Source: Hymenobacter sp. BT559
Lineage (GTDB): Bacteria; Bacteroidota; Bacteroidia; Cytophagales; Hymenobacteraceae
Reading direction: 5' to 3'
DNA length: 64,000 nt
NCBI RefSeq assembly: GCF_016427535.1
Contig: NZ_JAELXV010000011.1
Span: forward strand, 1-64,000
Below are positions 42,404 to 50,291 of this stretch, one piece after another (positions within the stretch are counted from its first letter, which is position 1; each line of letters starts with the position of its first letter). The position numbers and the translations under genes are program-made. The notes below the pieces were generated by a model, which saw only the letters and a program-made list of their open reading frames with translations, did no database searches and was not told the origin of the DNA.

Positions 42404-43267
42404 CTAGCCTAGGTATGATTTGAGCGACTGCGAACGAGAGGTGTGCTTGAGACGGCGAATAGCCTTCTCCTTGACCTGCCGCACCCGCTCGCGGGTCAAG
42501 CTAAAGCGCTCGCCAATTTCTTCTAGCGTTAGCGCCGCTTGGCCATTGAGGCCGAAGTGCAGCGTCAGCACGTCAGCCTCACGCCGCGTCAGAGTTGAGA
42601 GAGCGCGCTGTACCTCCCGGCGTAGCGAATCGTGCAGCAGGCCCGCATCCGGCGTGTCTGCTCCTTCATCCTGCATTACATCGAGCAACCCGTTTTCCTC
42701 GCCTTGCACAAAGGGCGCGTCCATCGAGACGTGGCGGCCCGAGACCTTGAGCGTGTCCACCACCTCGGAGGTCGTCAGCTCCAGCAGCTCGGCAATCTCA
42801 TCGGGCGAAGGCTCGCGCTCAAACTTCTGCTCGAGCTCGGCAAACGAGCGGTTGATTTTATTAAGCGAGCCCACCCGGTTCAGCGGCAGGCGCACGATGC
42901 GGCTCTGCTCGGCTAGCGCTTGCAAAATGCTCTGGCGAATCCACCACACGGCGTACGAGATGAACTTGAAGCCTTTCGTTTCATCAAAGCGCTTGGCGGC
43001 CTTGATGAGTCCTAGGTTACCCTCGTTAATGAGGTCACCTAGTGTCAGACCCTGGTTCTGGTACTGCTTGGACACCGACACTACGAAGCGTAGGTTGGCC
43101 TTAGTAAGTTTCTCGAGGGCCTGCTGGTCCCCGTCGCGAATGCGCTGGGCCAGGTCTACTTCCTCGTCAATGGACACCAGACTCACTTTGCCAATCTCCT
43201 GCAGATATTTGTCCAGCGACTGGCTTTCGCGGTTGGTAATCTGCTTGCTGATTTTTAACTGTCTCAT
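42404..43267 (-). CDS. rpoD: Primary sigma factor RpoD, short Bacteroidota form
   Basis: A 287-residue sigma-70 protein with regions 1.2 to 4.2 but no region 1.1, as usual in Bacteroidota. Region 1.2 begins SLDKYLQEIGKVSLVSIDEE. Regions 2.1-2.4 contain GNLGLIKAAKRFDETKGFKF and ISYAVWWIRQSILQAL. Region 3 has RIVRLPLNRVGSLNKINRSF. Region 4.2 has LTLEEIGERFSLTRERVRQV before EKAIRRLKHTSR. It directs recognition of TAnnTTTG promoters. A TATCTTTG element lies upstream. Confidence 0.95.
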   Translation of the reverse strand: MRQLKISKQITNRESQSLDKYLQEIGKVSLVSIDEEVDLAQRIRDGDQQALEKLTKANLRFVVSVSKQYQNQGLTLGDLINEGNLGLIKAAKRFDETKGFKFISYAVWWIRQSILQALAEQSRIVRLPLNRVGSLNKINRSFAELEQKFEREPSPDEIAELLELTTSEVVDTLKVSGRHVSMDAPFVQGEENGLLDVMQDEGADTPDAGLLHDSLRREVQRALSTLTRREADVLTLHFGLNGQAALTLEEIGERFSLTRERVRQVKEKAIRRLKHTSRSQSLKSYLG

Positions 43268-43837
43268 GCGGGAATGACGCGGCTTAGAAAAGGTACTGGT
43301 AAACTATAACTCCCAATACTGCGGCTTAGTTCGACACTCCACCCCACCGGAAAGCTTACGACAAAGATAAATCCCTAATCGCTGTTGATTGAGATAGGCT
43401 GCGTTATACTGCCATTGGCCGTAAGTGTGCCTGCTGTGGTTGCCTAGGCCTTATCTGCGGCGGCCCTACTACGTATCTATACGACGCTCAAGCAGAACAG
43501 CTCGCAGAGCTATAACTAGCAATACGATAATGCTTTATTGCAAGCACTTCCACCTTGTAAACACTCGCATGTGACTGTTCTACGGTCACTTTCAGTACGC
43601 AAAGAGCCTACGCCAAGCCAGCTACCGCGCTCGATAGCTATGCAGTTTGGCGCTAGCTCGCTACTCTGACTGTGTCTTTACAATGAGTTACATTTATTTA
43701 CTCCTTATACTCATTCTACACACCGCCTAGCGACCCCAGTTGCGGGGTGAGTCTACCCGGACTGCTCTGCATACTTTCGGCACCGGCTGTCGTATGGGTA
43801 GCCGCTGGGCGGGGAATTTTCCGACCAGCTTATCGCT
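43268..43837. other. Long intergenic region upstream of rpoD and the META gene
   Basis: These 570 bases hold no convincing gene. They contain the rpoD -7 element at 43362-43369, an AT-rich stretch near 43670-43730, and a weak ACCCC/GGGGT hairpin near 43734-43749. Confidence 0.5.
43362..43369 (-). promoter_or_regulatory. Probable -7 element of rpoD
   Basis: The minus strand reads TATCTTTG, a full TAnnTTTG match, 94 bases before the ATG. A 5' leader of about 90 bases is predicted. No -33 TTG was identified. Confidence 0.5.
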
Positions 43838-44314
43838 ATGCTTCGCTCTGCTGCCGCATTGGTTACTGGGCTCGGGCTTTTTTGCCTGGGCTGCCAAACT
43901 ACCAACTCCGTTACCACTAGCACTCCTACTACCGAGGCGCGCCCACCTGCACCGGGCGCGGCGCTTTTTGAGACTCGTTGGGTACTACGTCAAGTCGGGA
44001 CCCAACAGGTTACAGTGCCTGAAGGTGGCCAAGAACCCTACCTGCTGCTACGCCGCACCGGCGCGGCCGAAGGCCAGGGCAGTTGCAATCGCTTCCGTAG
44101 CACGGCTGCTACCGACAGCACCAGCCACTTGGTTTTTACGCCCTTGATGAGCACGCGCATGGCCTGCCCGGCCCTGCCCACCGAGCAGGCGTTTACGCAG
44201 GCACTAGCCACCGCGCATTCTTTCCGCATTAGCGGCGATACACTAAGGCTCTATGCTGCCACCGAGCCCGATGCCACGCCGCTGGCCCGGTTGGAGGCGG
44301 TGTACTTGCGCTAG
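43838..44314 (+). CDS. META domain lipoprotein (HslJ-like)
   Basis: A 158-residue protein with a lipoprotein signal (MLRSAAALVTGLGLFCLGC) and a low-complexity Thr/Pro linker. Its META domain shows ETRWVLRQVGTQQVTVPEGG near 45, the conserved GQGSCNRF near 79, STRMACPALPTEQAFTQAL near 105, and RISGDTLRLYA near 130. META domains occur in HslJ, a heat-induced outer-membrane protein linked to novobiocin resistance. A periplasmic stress role is only inferred. Confidence 0.88.
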   Translation: MLRSAAALVTGLGLFCLGCQTTNSVTTSTPTTEARPPAPGAALFETRWVLRQVGTQQVTVPEGGQEPYLLLRRTGAAEGQGSCNRFRSTAATDSTSHLVFTPLMSTRMACPALPTEQAFTQALATAHSFRISGDTLRLYAATEPDATPLARLEAVYLR

Positions 44315-44323
44315 GTTGCCGCG

Positions 44324-44421
44324 TCTGTCCTTGCGAGCGCAGCGACGCAATCGTACCTGTTGAGCGCGACTCGCCAGGTTCCGTTTGGGTGCGATTGCTT
44401 CGCTGCGCTTGCAAGGACAGA
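44324..44421. repeat. Palindromic intergenic repeat, family A copy 5
   Basis: The 30-base arms 44324-44353 (TCTGTCCTTGCGAGCGCAGC...) and 44392-44421 pair with two mismatches. It closely resembles the copy at 7511. It lies between convergent genes (META protein and argH). Confidence 0.88.
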
Positions 44422-44462
44422 AGTTTTCTACGCTGCTTCAGTCTACGTCTTGAAAGCCCGTG

Positions 44463-45764
44463 CTACCGCGCCCACGCTAGGCGCTCGCGGGTACTTTGCA
44501 GCCGCTGCGTCAGCACATCTAACCCAGGATTGTGCACGCTACCTAGGTGCGTCGTTGCAAACTCCTTGTGCGGCACATAGCTACCGTTGTCCACGGCCTG
44601 GCCTACCTGCTTGTAAGCATCGCGGAAGGGCACGCCGCTCTGGATTAATTGATTAATGTTCTCAACCGAGAATATGGCGTCGTACTTCGTTTGGTCAATA
44701 ACGCCAGGCACTACCTGCAAGGCTGGCACGGCAAAAAGCAGAATATCCAGAATGTCAGCAAACTGCACCATCGGCCGGAACAGAATTTCTTTGAGAATCT
44801 GGAAGTCGCGGTGGTAGCCGCTGGGCAGATTGTTTATAGTGAGGATAATGTCGGTGGGCAGCGCTTGTAGGCGGTTACAGTGGGCGCGCACCAGCTCAAA
44901 TACGTCGGGGTTTTTCTTGTGCGGCATGATGCTGGAGCCCGTCGTAAACTCCTTAGGCAGCAGCACAAACCCTAGGTCCTGGCTATTATACAGCACCAGG
45001 TCATATGCCAGCTTACTGAGCGTGCCGGCCACGCTCGCAATGGCGAAAGCCAGCGTTTTTTCAGTCTTGCCGCGCAGCATTTGCGCACCCACCGAGCTAA
45101 CGGCTACGTCGGCAAAATCCATCTCCCGCGTAGTCTGCTCGCGGTTGATAGCGAAGCTGCTGCCGAAGCCTGCACCCGACCCTAGGGGGTTGTGGTCGGC
45201 CACAGTGTGCGCTGCTTCCAGCAAACTCAGGTCGAGCAGCAGGTGCTCGGCATACGCCCCAAACCACAGCCCAAAACTGCTCGGCATTGCCGCCTGAAAG
45301 TGCGTGTAGCCAGGCAGCAGGTCGTTCTTATACTTCTCGCCCTGTTGCAAGAGTAACTCGGTCAACTCGAGAATTTTCGCGCCGATTTTCTCGCAGTAGT
45401 CCTTGATGAACAGCTGAATGGCTGTCAGCACTTGGTCGTTGCGCGAGCGCGCTACGTGGATTTTCTTGCCCGCGTCACCGAACTTCTCAGTCAGGTAATA
45501 CTCGATTTTGGAGTGTACGTCCTCAAAATATTTTTCAATCTGAAACGTGCCGTTTTCAACCTGTGCCAGCAGCTCGTCCAGGCCTTGCAGCAATTGGCCT
45601 TCTTCTTCCCGCGAAATCATTCCGATACTCGCCAGCATCTTGGCTTGCGCCTTCGAAGCCAGCATATCGAAGGGTGCCAGATACATATCCAGCTCCCGGT
45701 CCTGGCCGACGGTGAATTTCTCGATTTTATCGTTGACCGAAAAGCCTTTTTCCCAGATTTTCAT
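44463..45764 (-). CDS. argH: Argininosuccinate lyase
   Basis: ArgH splits argininosuccinate into arginine and fumarate, the last step of arginine synthesis. The 433-residue fumarase/aspartase-family protein has KIEYYLTEKFGDAGKKIHVA near 86, SRNDQVLTAIQLFIKDY near 106, TGSSIMPHKKNPDVFELVRA near 270 (the catalytic Ser loop), and the C-terminal GVPFRDAYKQVGQAVDNG. It is read in the same direction as argB and argE, from which it is separated by a palindromic repeat. Confidence 0.95.
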   Translation of the reverse strand: MKIWEKGFSVNDKIEKFTVGQDRELDMYLAPFDMLASKAQAKMLASIGMISREEEGQLLQGLDELLAQVENGTFQIEKYFEDVHSKIEYYLTEKFGDAGKKIHVARSRNDQVLTAIQLFIKDYCEKIGAKILELTELLLQQGEKYKNDLLPGYTHFQAAMPSSFGLWFGAYAEHLLLDLSLLEAAHTVADHNPLGSGAGFGSSFAINREQTTREMDFADVAVSSVGAQMLRGKTEKTLAFAIASVAGTLSKLAYDLVLYNSQDLGFVLLPKEFTTGSSIMPHKKNPDVFELVRAHCNRLQALPTDIILTINNLPSGYHRDFQILKEILFRPMVQFADILDILLFAVPALQVVPGVIDQTKYDAIFSVENINQLIQSGVPFRDAYKQVGQAVDNGSYVPHKEFATTHLGSVHNPGLDVLTQRLQSTRERLAWAR

Positions 45765-45780
45765 TGGTAGAGATACTACT

Positions 45781-45879
45781 CCCCGCCTGTCCTGCTGAGC
45801 TTACGAAGCATCCTATCGTGTTTGGTTTAATAACCCTAGGGTGATAAGATGCTTCGCAAGCTTAGTAGAACAAGTGGGG
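45781..45879. repeat. Palindromic intergenic repeat, family A copy 6
   Basis: The left part CCTGCTGAGCTTACGAAGCA and right part ATGCTTCGCAAGCTTAGTAG pair with a few mismatches around a loop that includes CCTAGG. It separates argE from argH inside the minus-strand operon. Confidence 0.85.
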
Positions 45880-45883
45880 AAAT

Positions 45884-46951
45884 TTAGAAGTTAAAATCAG
45901 TCAGCAATTCGATGTAGTCGGCAATGCCGCCGCGAATTTCACTGAGCAAAATGTACTCATCCGGCGCGTGCGAGCGGGCACTATCGCCCGGCCCCATTTT
46001 CAGCGTCGGGAAGCGCATCAGCGCCTGGTCAGAAAGCGTAGGCGACCCATAGGTAGTCTTACCCATTGCCACGGCTTTTTGCACTAGTGGGTGCCCTAGG
46101 GGCAGGCCCGACGACTGCAAATGCGTGGAGCGCGGCGTGATGTCGGCCTGCACGTGGGCGCGGATAATTTCCAGAATTTCCTCGTTGGAATAGCACTCCG
46201 TGGGGCGCACGTCTACCACGTAGCGGCACTCGTCGGGCACCACGTTGTGCTGCGTGCCGGCGGTTATTTGCGTCACCGTCATCTTCACCGGGCCGAGCAT
46301 TTCCGATACGTTCGGGAACTGATACGTGCGCAGCCAATTGATGTCGTCAAGTGCTTTATACAGCGCATTATCCCCTTCATTGCGAGCGGCGTGACCGGTG
46401 CGGCCGCGCGCCACGCCATCGAGCACCAGCAAACCTTTTTCGGCCACGGCGGCATTCATGCCAGTGGGCTCGCCCACGATACCTAGGTCAATTTTACCTA
46501 GTTCGGGCAAAATGCTTTTCACGCCATTCGCGCCCGAGACCTCTTCCTCGGCCGTGATGGCGCAGATGAGGTTGAACGCCGTGGGTTGCTCGTAGAAATA
46601 TCGAAACACGGCCAGCAAGCTCACCGCCGACGCGCCTGCATCGTTGCTGCCCAGGCCAGTCAGCCGGTCGCCTTCCAACGTCGCGCCGAAGGGCGGGTAT
46701 GTCCAGCTCGGGCCGGGCTTCACGGTGTCGTGGTGCGAGTTGAGCAGCAGCGTGGGCCGGGAGGCGTCCCAGGTTTTGCTGGTCGCCCACACGTTGTTGC
46801 CCTGCCGCTGCGCGGGAATGCCGTACTGCCCCAGAAACTGCATAAGCAAGTCGGCCGTGCCAGCTTCTTCGCGCGAAAAGGATGGCGTTTGGATGAGCTG
46901 TTGCAGCAGCGCAATGGCGTCGTCGCTCAGCCGGGCAATTACTTCAGACAT
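45884..46951 (-). CDS. argE: Acetylornithine deacetylase-like M20 metallohydrolase
   Basis: A 355-residue M20 dizinc amidohydrolase. Metal-site motifs are LLLNSHHDTVKPGPSWTYPP near 71 (His, with Asp), GSNDAGASAVSL near 100 (Asp), AITAEEEVSGANG near 130 (Glu-Glu), and SHAPDEYILLSEI near the end (His). The context argB-argE-argH makes it the enzyme that frees ornithine (or citrulline) from its acyl form. In Bacteroidota the acyl group may be succinyl or acetyl. It overlaps the argB end by 13 bases, so the two are translationally close. Confidence 0.88.
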   Translation of the reverse strand: MSEVIARLSDDAIALLQQLIQTPSFSREEAGTADLLMQFLGQYGIPAQRQGNNVWATSKTWDASRPTLLLNSHHDTVKPGPSWTYPPFGATLEGDRLTGLGSNDAGASAVSLLAVFRYFYEQPTAFNLICAITAEEEVSGANGVKSILPELGKIDLGIVGEPTGMNAAVAEKGLLVLDGVARGRTGHAARNEGDNALYKALDDINWLRTYQFPNVSEMLGPVKMTVTQITAGTQHNVVPDECRYVVDVRPTECYSNEEILEIIRAHVQADITPRSTHLQSSGLPLGHPLVQKAVAMGKTTYGSPTLSDQALMRFPTLKMGPGDSARSHAPDEYILLSEIRGGIADYIELLTDFNF

Positions 46952-47724
46952 AGCACCGTGCGCAGCTCAGAATTGATATGCAAAGCGTGCCCGATAACAA
47001 CCCGGCGCACACCCTGGTGCAGCGCCGCAAAGGCATTCTCCAACTTTGGCAGCATGCCGTCGGCAATGATGCCCTGGGCTTTCAGCGTTTCGTAATGCGC
47101 CGCGTCGATTTCGAGGATTACCGAATTGTCATCATTTACGTCGCGCAGCACGCCGTTTTTCTCGAAGCAATAGTGCAGCGTTACATCGGCCACCGGAGCG
47201 AGCGCCACTGCCACGGCCGAGGCAATGGTATCGGCGTTGGTGTTGAGCAGCTGCCCTTGCCCGTCGTGAATGATGGGGCACAGCACCGGCGTAATGCCAG
47301 CTTGCAGCAAGCTCAACATTAACTCTTTGTTAACGCTTGCTGCCTTGAGGTCGCCCACGAAGCCAAAATCCACGTCTTTCACCGGGCGTTTCACGCCCCG
47401 AATTACGTTACCGTCGGCCCCGCTCAGGCCTAAAGCATTTACACCTAGACGCTGCAAAGTGGCAACTACTTCTTTGTTGGTTTTGCCCGCGTAAAACATC
47501 ACCACAATGTCGAGGGTAGCAGCGTCGGTTACGCGGCGGCCGTTTACCATCGTGGGCGTCAGGCCCAGCTCACGCATCATCGCGCTGGCGCCTTTGCCGC
47601 CGCCGTGCACCAAGATTTTAGGGCCCGCGCTAGCCGCGAATAGGCCCAGAAATTTCGTTAGCTCAGCCGCATCGTCAATGATGCCGCCGCCAATCTTATA
47701 CACCGTTACCTCAAGGTTATCCAT
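46939..47724 (-). CDS. argB: N-acylglutamate kinase
   Basis: A 261-residue amino-acid kinase-fold protein that phosphorylates N-acetyl- (or N-succinyl-) glutamate. It has VTVYKIGGGIIDDAAELTKF near 6, ILVHGGGKGASAMMRELGLT near 38, VNGRRVTDAATLDIVVMFYA near 60, and LNTNADTIASAVAVALAPVA near 158. It is the first gene of the minus-strand argB-argE-argH unit and starts about 60 bases from the divergent argA-side promoter. Which acyl group is used cannot be read from sequence alone. Confidence 0.92.
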   Translation of the reverse strand: MDNLEVTVYKIGGGIIDDAAELTKFLGLFAASAGPKILVHGGGKGASAMMRELGLTPTMVNGRRVTDAATLDIVVMFYAGKTNKEVVATLQRLGVNALGLSGADGNVIRGVKRPVKDVDFGFVGDLKAASVNKELMLSLLQAGITPVLCPIIHDGQGQLLNTNADTIASAVAVALAPVADVTLHYCFEKNGVLRDVNDDNSVILEIDAAHYETLKAQGIIADGMLPKLENAFAALHQGVRRVVIGHALHINSELRTVLCLK

Positions 47725-47777
47725 ATCGTATTCAACCGCCGCCGTGGCCCCGGCCGCGAAAAAAACAGCTCAGTCTA

Positions 47778-47808
47778 TTGCGCGCAAAAGTAGGAACTTT
47801 TACCTTTG
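47778..47808 (+). promoter_or_regulatory. Promoter of the argA-argG-argC operon leader
   Basis: TTG at 47778-47780 and TACCTTTG at 47801-47808 are exactly 20 bases apart, the ideal Bacteroidota layout. Transcription should begin near 47814, giving a leader of about 340 bases before the argA-like gene. The -33 element overlaps the region of the divergent argB promoter. Confidence 0.6.
47785..47792 (-). promoter_or_regulatory. -7 element of argB (divergent)
   Basis: The minus strand reads TACTTTTG, a full TAnnTTTG match, 60 bases before the argB ATG. It lies between the -33 and -7 elements of the opposite promoter, so the two cannot easily be occupied together. Confidence 0.5.
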
Positions 47809-47868
47809 CGGCTCCATTATGGCCCCTGGTTTGCTAGTGCATCACTAGCCCACTTGGCTGCTCCGCAA

Positions 47869-47973
47869 ATGACGCTCTTGGCTCGCACCGTTCTTCAGCT
47901 TTCTACTTTGGCCCCCCAGCGGGCCACGGAAGGTGTGCGCTCGCTGACCTGCGCAATGCTGCGACGACCCTAG
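47869..47973 (+). CDS. Possible leader peptide of the arginine operon
   Basis: A 34-codon ATG frame, MTLLARTVLQLSTLAPQRAT continuing to a C-terminal MLRRP, has five arginine codons. Two CGA codons stand in tandem at 47962-47967, two codons before the stop. The stop TAG is directly followed by the first of four hairpins. This order (promoter, short frame with codons for the end product, competing hairpins) is that of a ribosome-mediated attenuator. A 9-codon frame (47819-47848) precedes it near the predicted transcription start. Arginine is common in random frames at this GC content, so the case is suggestive only. Confidence 0.35.
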   Translation: MTLLARTVLQLSTLAPQRATEGVRSLTCAMLRRP

Positions 47974-48075
47974 CCGGCTTCAATGGCCGGACGCTGACTT
48001 GCAAGTCAGCCTTTTCCGGGCAAATCCTCGTACTGAGAGGTTGCCCGACCGCTTATCCGATAGAGTTCGGGTTTT
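47974..48075 (+). promoter_or_regulatory. Structured leader with competing hairpins upstream of argA-like gene
   Basis: Hairpin 1 is CCGGC (47974-47978) with GCCGG (47986-47990). Hairpin 2 is GCTGACT (47993-47999) with AGTCAGC (48004-48010), followed by CTTTT. Hairpin 3 is CGGGCAA (48017-48023) with TTGCCCG (48041-48047) plus an inner CCTC/GAGG. Hairpin 4 is CCCGA (48044-48048) with TCGGG (48067-48071), followed by TTTTCT. Hairpins 3 and 4 share bases 48044-48047, so only one can form. This is the layout of a terminator/antiterminator switch. It matches no riboswitch class that I recognise. Confidence 0.5.
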
Positions 48076-48151
48076 CTGCCGCTAACTCGCTTACCGCGGG
48101 GGCCGGTTAACTACGTTTCTTTCCGTAAGTATTTCCTCCCTTTTTTATATC

Positions 48152-48730
48152 ATGACAATTCGGGTTGCAACGGCAGCAGATACGCACTACGCGGATTTGC
48201 TGTGCCAGTGGTACATCGAGTCGGCCAAGCAGCGGGGCACGGGCATCGCTAAGCGCGACCCGGAATATGTGCGCGAAAAAATGCGCCAGGGCAATTCAGT
48301 TATCGCCTTCGTCGACGGCGAACTGGCCGGCTTCTGCTATATCGAAACCTTCGAGAGTGGCAAGTTTGTGGCCAATTCGGGCCTCGTCGTTAATACTGAG
48401 TTGCGCAAGCACGGCCTAGGTCGTGCTATCAAGCGCGAGATTTTCCGCTTGTCGCGCACCAAGTACCCCGCCGCTAAGATTTTCGGCATCACGACCAGCT
48501 TGGCCGTGATGAAAATCAACTCCGACCTAGGCTATGAGCCGGTTACGTTCTCGGAGCTAACCACGAGCGAGGACTTCTGGAAGGGCTGCAAAAGCTGCAA
48601 AAACTACGGCATCCTGACCGAAAACGAGCGCAAAATGTGCCTCTGCACCGGTATGCTGTTCGATAAGCTCGATGCGCCCCTACCCGAACACGAGATGCCG
48701 GAAGAAATGCGCCTGCCCATTGTGCAGTAG
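48152..48730 (+). CDS. GNAT acetyltransferase, probable N-acylglutamate synthase
   Basis: A 192-residue GNAT protein opening MTIRVATAADTHYADLLCQW. The acyl-CoA loop is VVNTELRKHGLGRAIKREIF near 89. A cysteine-containing stretch KGCKSCKNYGILTENERKMC lies near 145 and could bind metal. Its position as first gene before argG and argC, and the absence of a classical argA or argJ, make it the likely enzyme that acylates glutamate to begin arginine synthesis. Such short GNAT proteins next to argG are typical of Bacteroidota. The activity is inferred from context. Confidence 0.78.
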   Translation: MTIRVATAADTHYADLLCQWYIESAKQRGTGIAKRDPEYVREKMRQGNSVIAFVDGELAGFCYIETFESGKFVANSGLVVNTELRKHGLGRAIKREIFRLSRTKYPAAKIFGITTSLAVMKINSDLGYEPVTFSELTTSEDFWKGCKSCKNYGILTENERKMCLCTGMLFDKLDAPLPEHEMPEEMRLPIVQ

Positions 48731-48736
48731 GTGGCA

Positions 48737-48930
48737 CTGGCGCGAGTTTAGGCTTCGCCTAAACTCGGGTCTTTCATAAAGTGGAGGCTGCGCCTCCACT
48801 GCCGCGGCAGCGGCAAATTCGCATCGCTTTATTTAACCTTAAACGCAAGCTTGCCGCTAGCGCGGCAGCGGAGGTAAAGCCTCCACTTCACAACAGGCAC
48901 GGGTCACGGCTTCGCCCAAACTCGCGCCAG
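48737..48930. repeat. 194-bp inverted-repeat element, family E copy 2
   Basis: The ends CTGGCGCGAGTTTA (48737-48750) and AAACTCGCGCCAG (48918-48930) match those of the element at 13229-13420. Internal landmarks (GTGGAGGC...GCCTCCAC, CACTGCCGC, CAGCGGCA, CTTGCCGC) occur in the same order. Each arm now also forms its own hairpin (48745-48767 and 48781-48799). It sits between the argA-like gene and argG. Confidence 0.88.
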
Positions 48931-48945
48931 CACAGCCAACCGATA

Positions 48946-50130
48946 ATGAAGAAAAAGGCAATTGTAGCGTACAGCGGCGGCCTCGACACGTCGTACTGCG
49001 TGGTAAACCTCTCGCGGGAGCACGACCTCGAAATTCACACCGTCATCGTGAATTCGGGCGGTTTTTCGGAAGAGGAACTACAGTCCATCGAAAAGCGCGC
49101 CTACGAGCTGGGCTCGGTGAAGCATGAGGTAATTGACATTACCGAGCGCTACTACCACGATTGCCTACGCTACTTGCTGTTCGGCAACGTGTTGAAGAAC
49201 GACACCTACCCGTTGAGCGTGAGCGCCGAGCGCATGTTCCAGGCGCTGGCCATTGCCGAATACGCCAAGCGCGAAAATGCCGAGTACATCGTGCACGGCA
49301 GCACCGGCGCCGGCAATGACCAAGTGCGTTTTGACGTGGCTTTCGCCGTTATTGCGCCCAACGTCGAAATCATCACGCCCATCCGCGACCAGAAGCTGTC
49401 GCGCCAGGCTGAGATTGAGTACCTGCAAAGCCAGGGCTTCGAGATGAGCTGGGAAAAGGCTAAGTACTCCATCAACCGTGGCATCTGGGGCACCAGCGTG
49501 GGCGGCGTCGAAACGCTGACCTCGCGCCAAGCCCTACCCGAGAGCGCCTACCCCACCCAGCTTTCTAAAACCGAGCCTAGCCAGCTGGAAATCACCTTCG
49601 AAAAAGGCGAGCCAGTGGCGCTGAACGGCGAGAAGATGGACGCAGTAGCTCTCATCCAAAAGCTCAATGACCTAGGCGGCGCCTACGCCATCGGCCGCGA
49701 CACGCACGTGGGCGACACGATTCTGGGCATCAAGGGCCGCGTGGGCTTCGAGGCTCCGGCAGCGCTGCTGCTCATCAAGGCGCACCACCTGCTGGAAAAG
49801 CACACGCTCTCGCGCTGGCAGCAGCTCAATAAAGAGTCGATTGCCACCTGGTATGGCACGCTGCTGCACGAGGCGCAGTACCTCGACCCAGTGATGCGCG
49901 ACTTTGAGGCCTTCCTGGCTTCGTCGCAGGAGCGCGTGACGGGTACGGTGTTCGTGGAGCTGCGGCCTTATCACTTTGAATTGCTCGGCATCGAGTCGAA
50001 ATACGACATGATGCAGTCGAAGGTAGCGACGTATGGCGAGGAGAACAACGCTTGGGATTCGCGCGATGCGCGTGGGTTTATCAAGATTTTCGGCAATCAG
50101 CTGAAGATTCACGCTAGCTTCAACGAGTAA
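48946..50130 (+). CDS. argG: Argininosuccinate synthase
   Basis: ArgG joins citrulline and aspartate with ATP. The 394-residue protein has the PP-loop KAIVAYSGGLDTSYCVVNLS at residues 4-23, YIVHGSTGAGNDQVRFDVAF near 110, NRGIWGTSVGG near 173, and a C-terminal tetramer segment. A longer frame extends upstream into the family E repeat, but ATG 48946 gives the family-typical start MKKKAIVAYSGGLD. A family B palindrome follows the stop codon at once and argC comes next, so the operon continues. Confidence 0.96.
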   Translation: MKKKAIVAYSGGLDTSYCVVNLSREHDLEIHTVIVNSGGFSEEELQSIEKRAYELGSVKHEVIDITERYYHDCLRYLLFGNVLKNDTYPLSVSAERMFQALAIAEYAKRENAEYIVHGSTGAGNDQVRFDVAFAVIAPNVEIITPIRDQKLSRQAEIEYLQSQGFEMSWEKAKYSINRGIWGTSVGGVETLTSRQALPESAYPTQLSKTEPSQLEITFEKGEPVALNGEKMDAVALIQKLNDLGGAYAIGRDTHVGDTILGIKGRVGFEAPAALLLIKAHHLLEKHTLSRWQQLNKESIATWYGTLLHEAQYLDPVMRDFEAFLASSQERVTGTVFVELRPYHFELLGIESKYDMMQSKVATYGEENNAWDSRDARGFIKIFGNQLKIHASFNE

Positions 50131-50268
50131 CCTCACTCCCTAGCCCCCTCTCCCTGGGGAGGGGGGATTAGGTCTAGTTTTTAGTCTCAGTCCTAGCCCA
50201 GCTGTCTGTCAGCGCCTACGCCGTAGTTCCCCCTCTTCTTCCTAAGGCGAGGGGGCCGGGGGGTGAGG
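50131..50268. repeat. Palindromic intergenic repeat, family B copy 1
   Basis: The left end CCTCACTCCCTAGCCCCCTC and right end (GAGGGGGCCGGGGGGTGAGG) form an imperfect long palindrome. It begins directly after the argG stop codon and fills most of the gap to argC. Related copies lie at 60431 and 61778. Confidence 0.85.
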
Positions 50269-50291
50269 TAGACAGCACTGGCAATCAAGCC

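Noticed and set aside
47971..48050. tRNA-like string of three stem-loops with CTGACTTGCAAGTCAG resembling an anticodon arm
   Set aside because: No T-arm consensus (GTTCGAATC type), no acceptor stem pairing and no D-arm; the stems fit a leader structure better.
48030..48050. CTGAGA motif suggesting a TPP riboswitch
   Set aside because: The other conserved TPP parts (GAACCTGA, ATxCCAGCG) are absent and the downstream genes belong to arginine synthesis.
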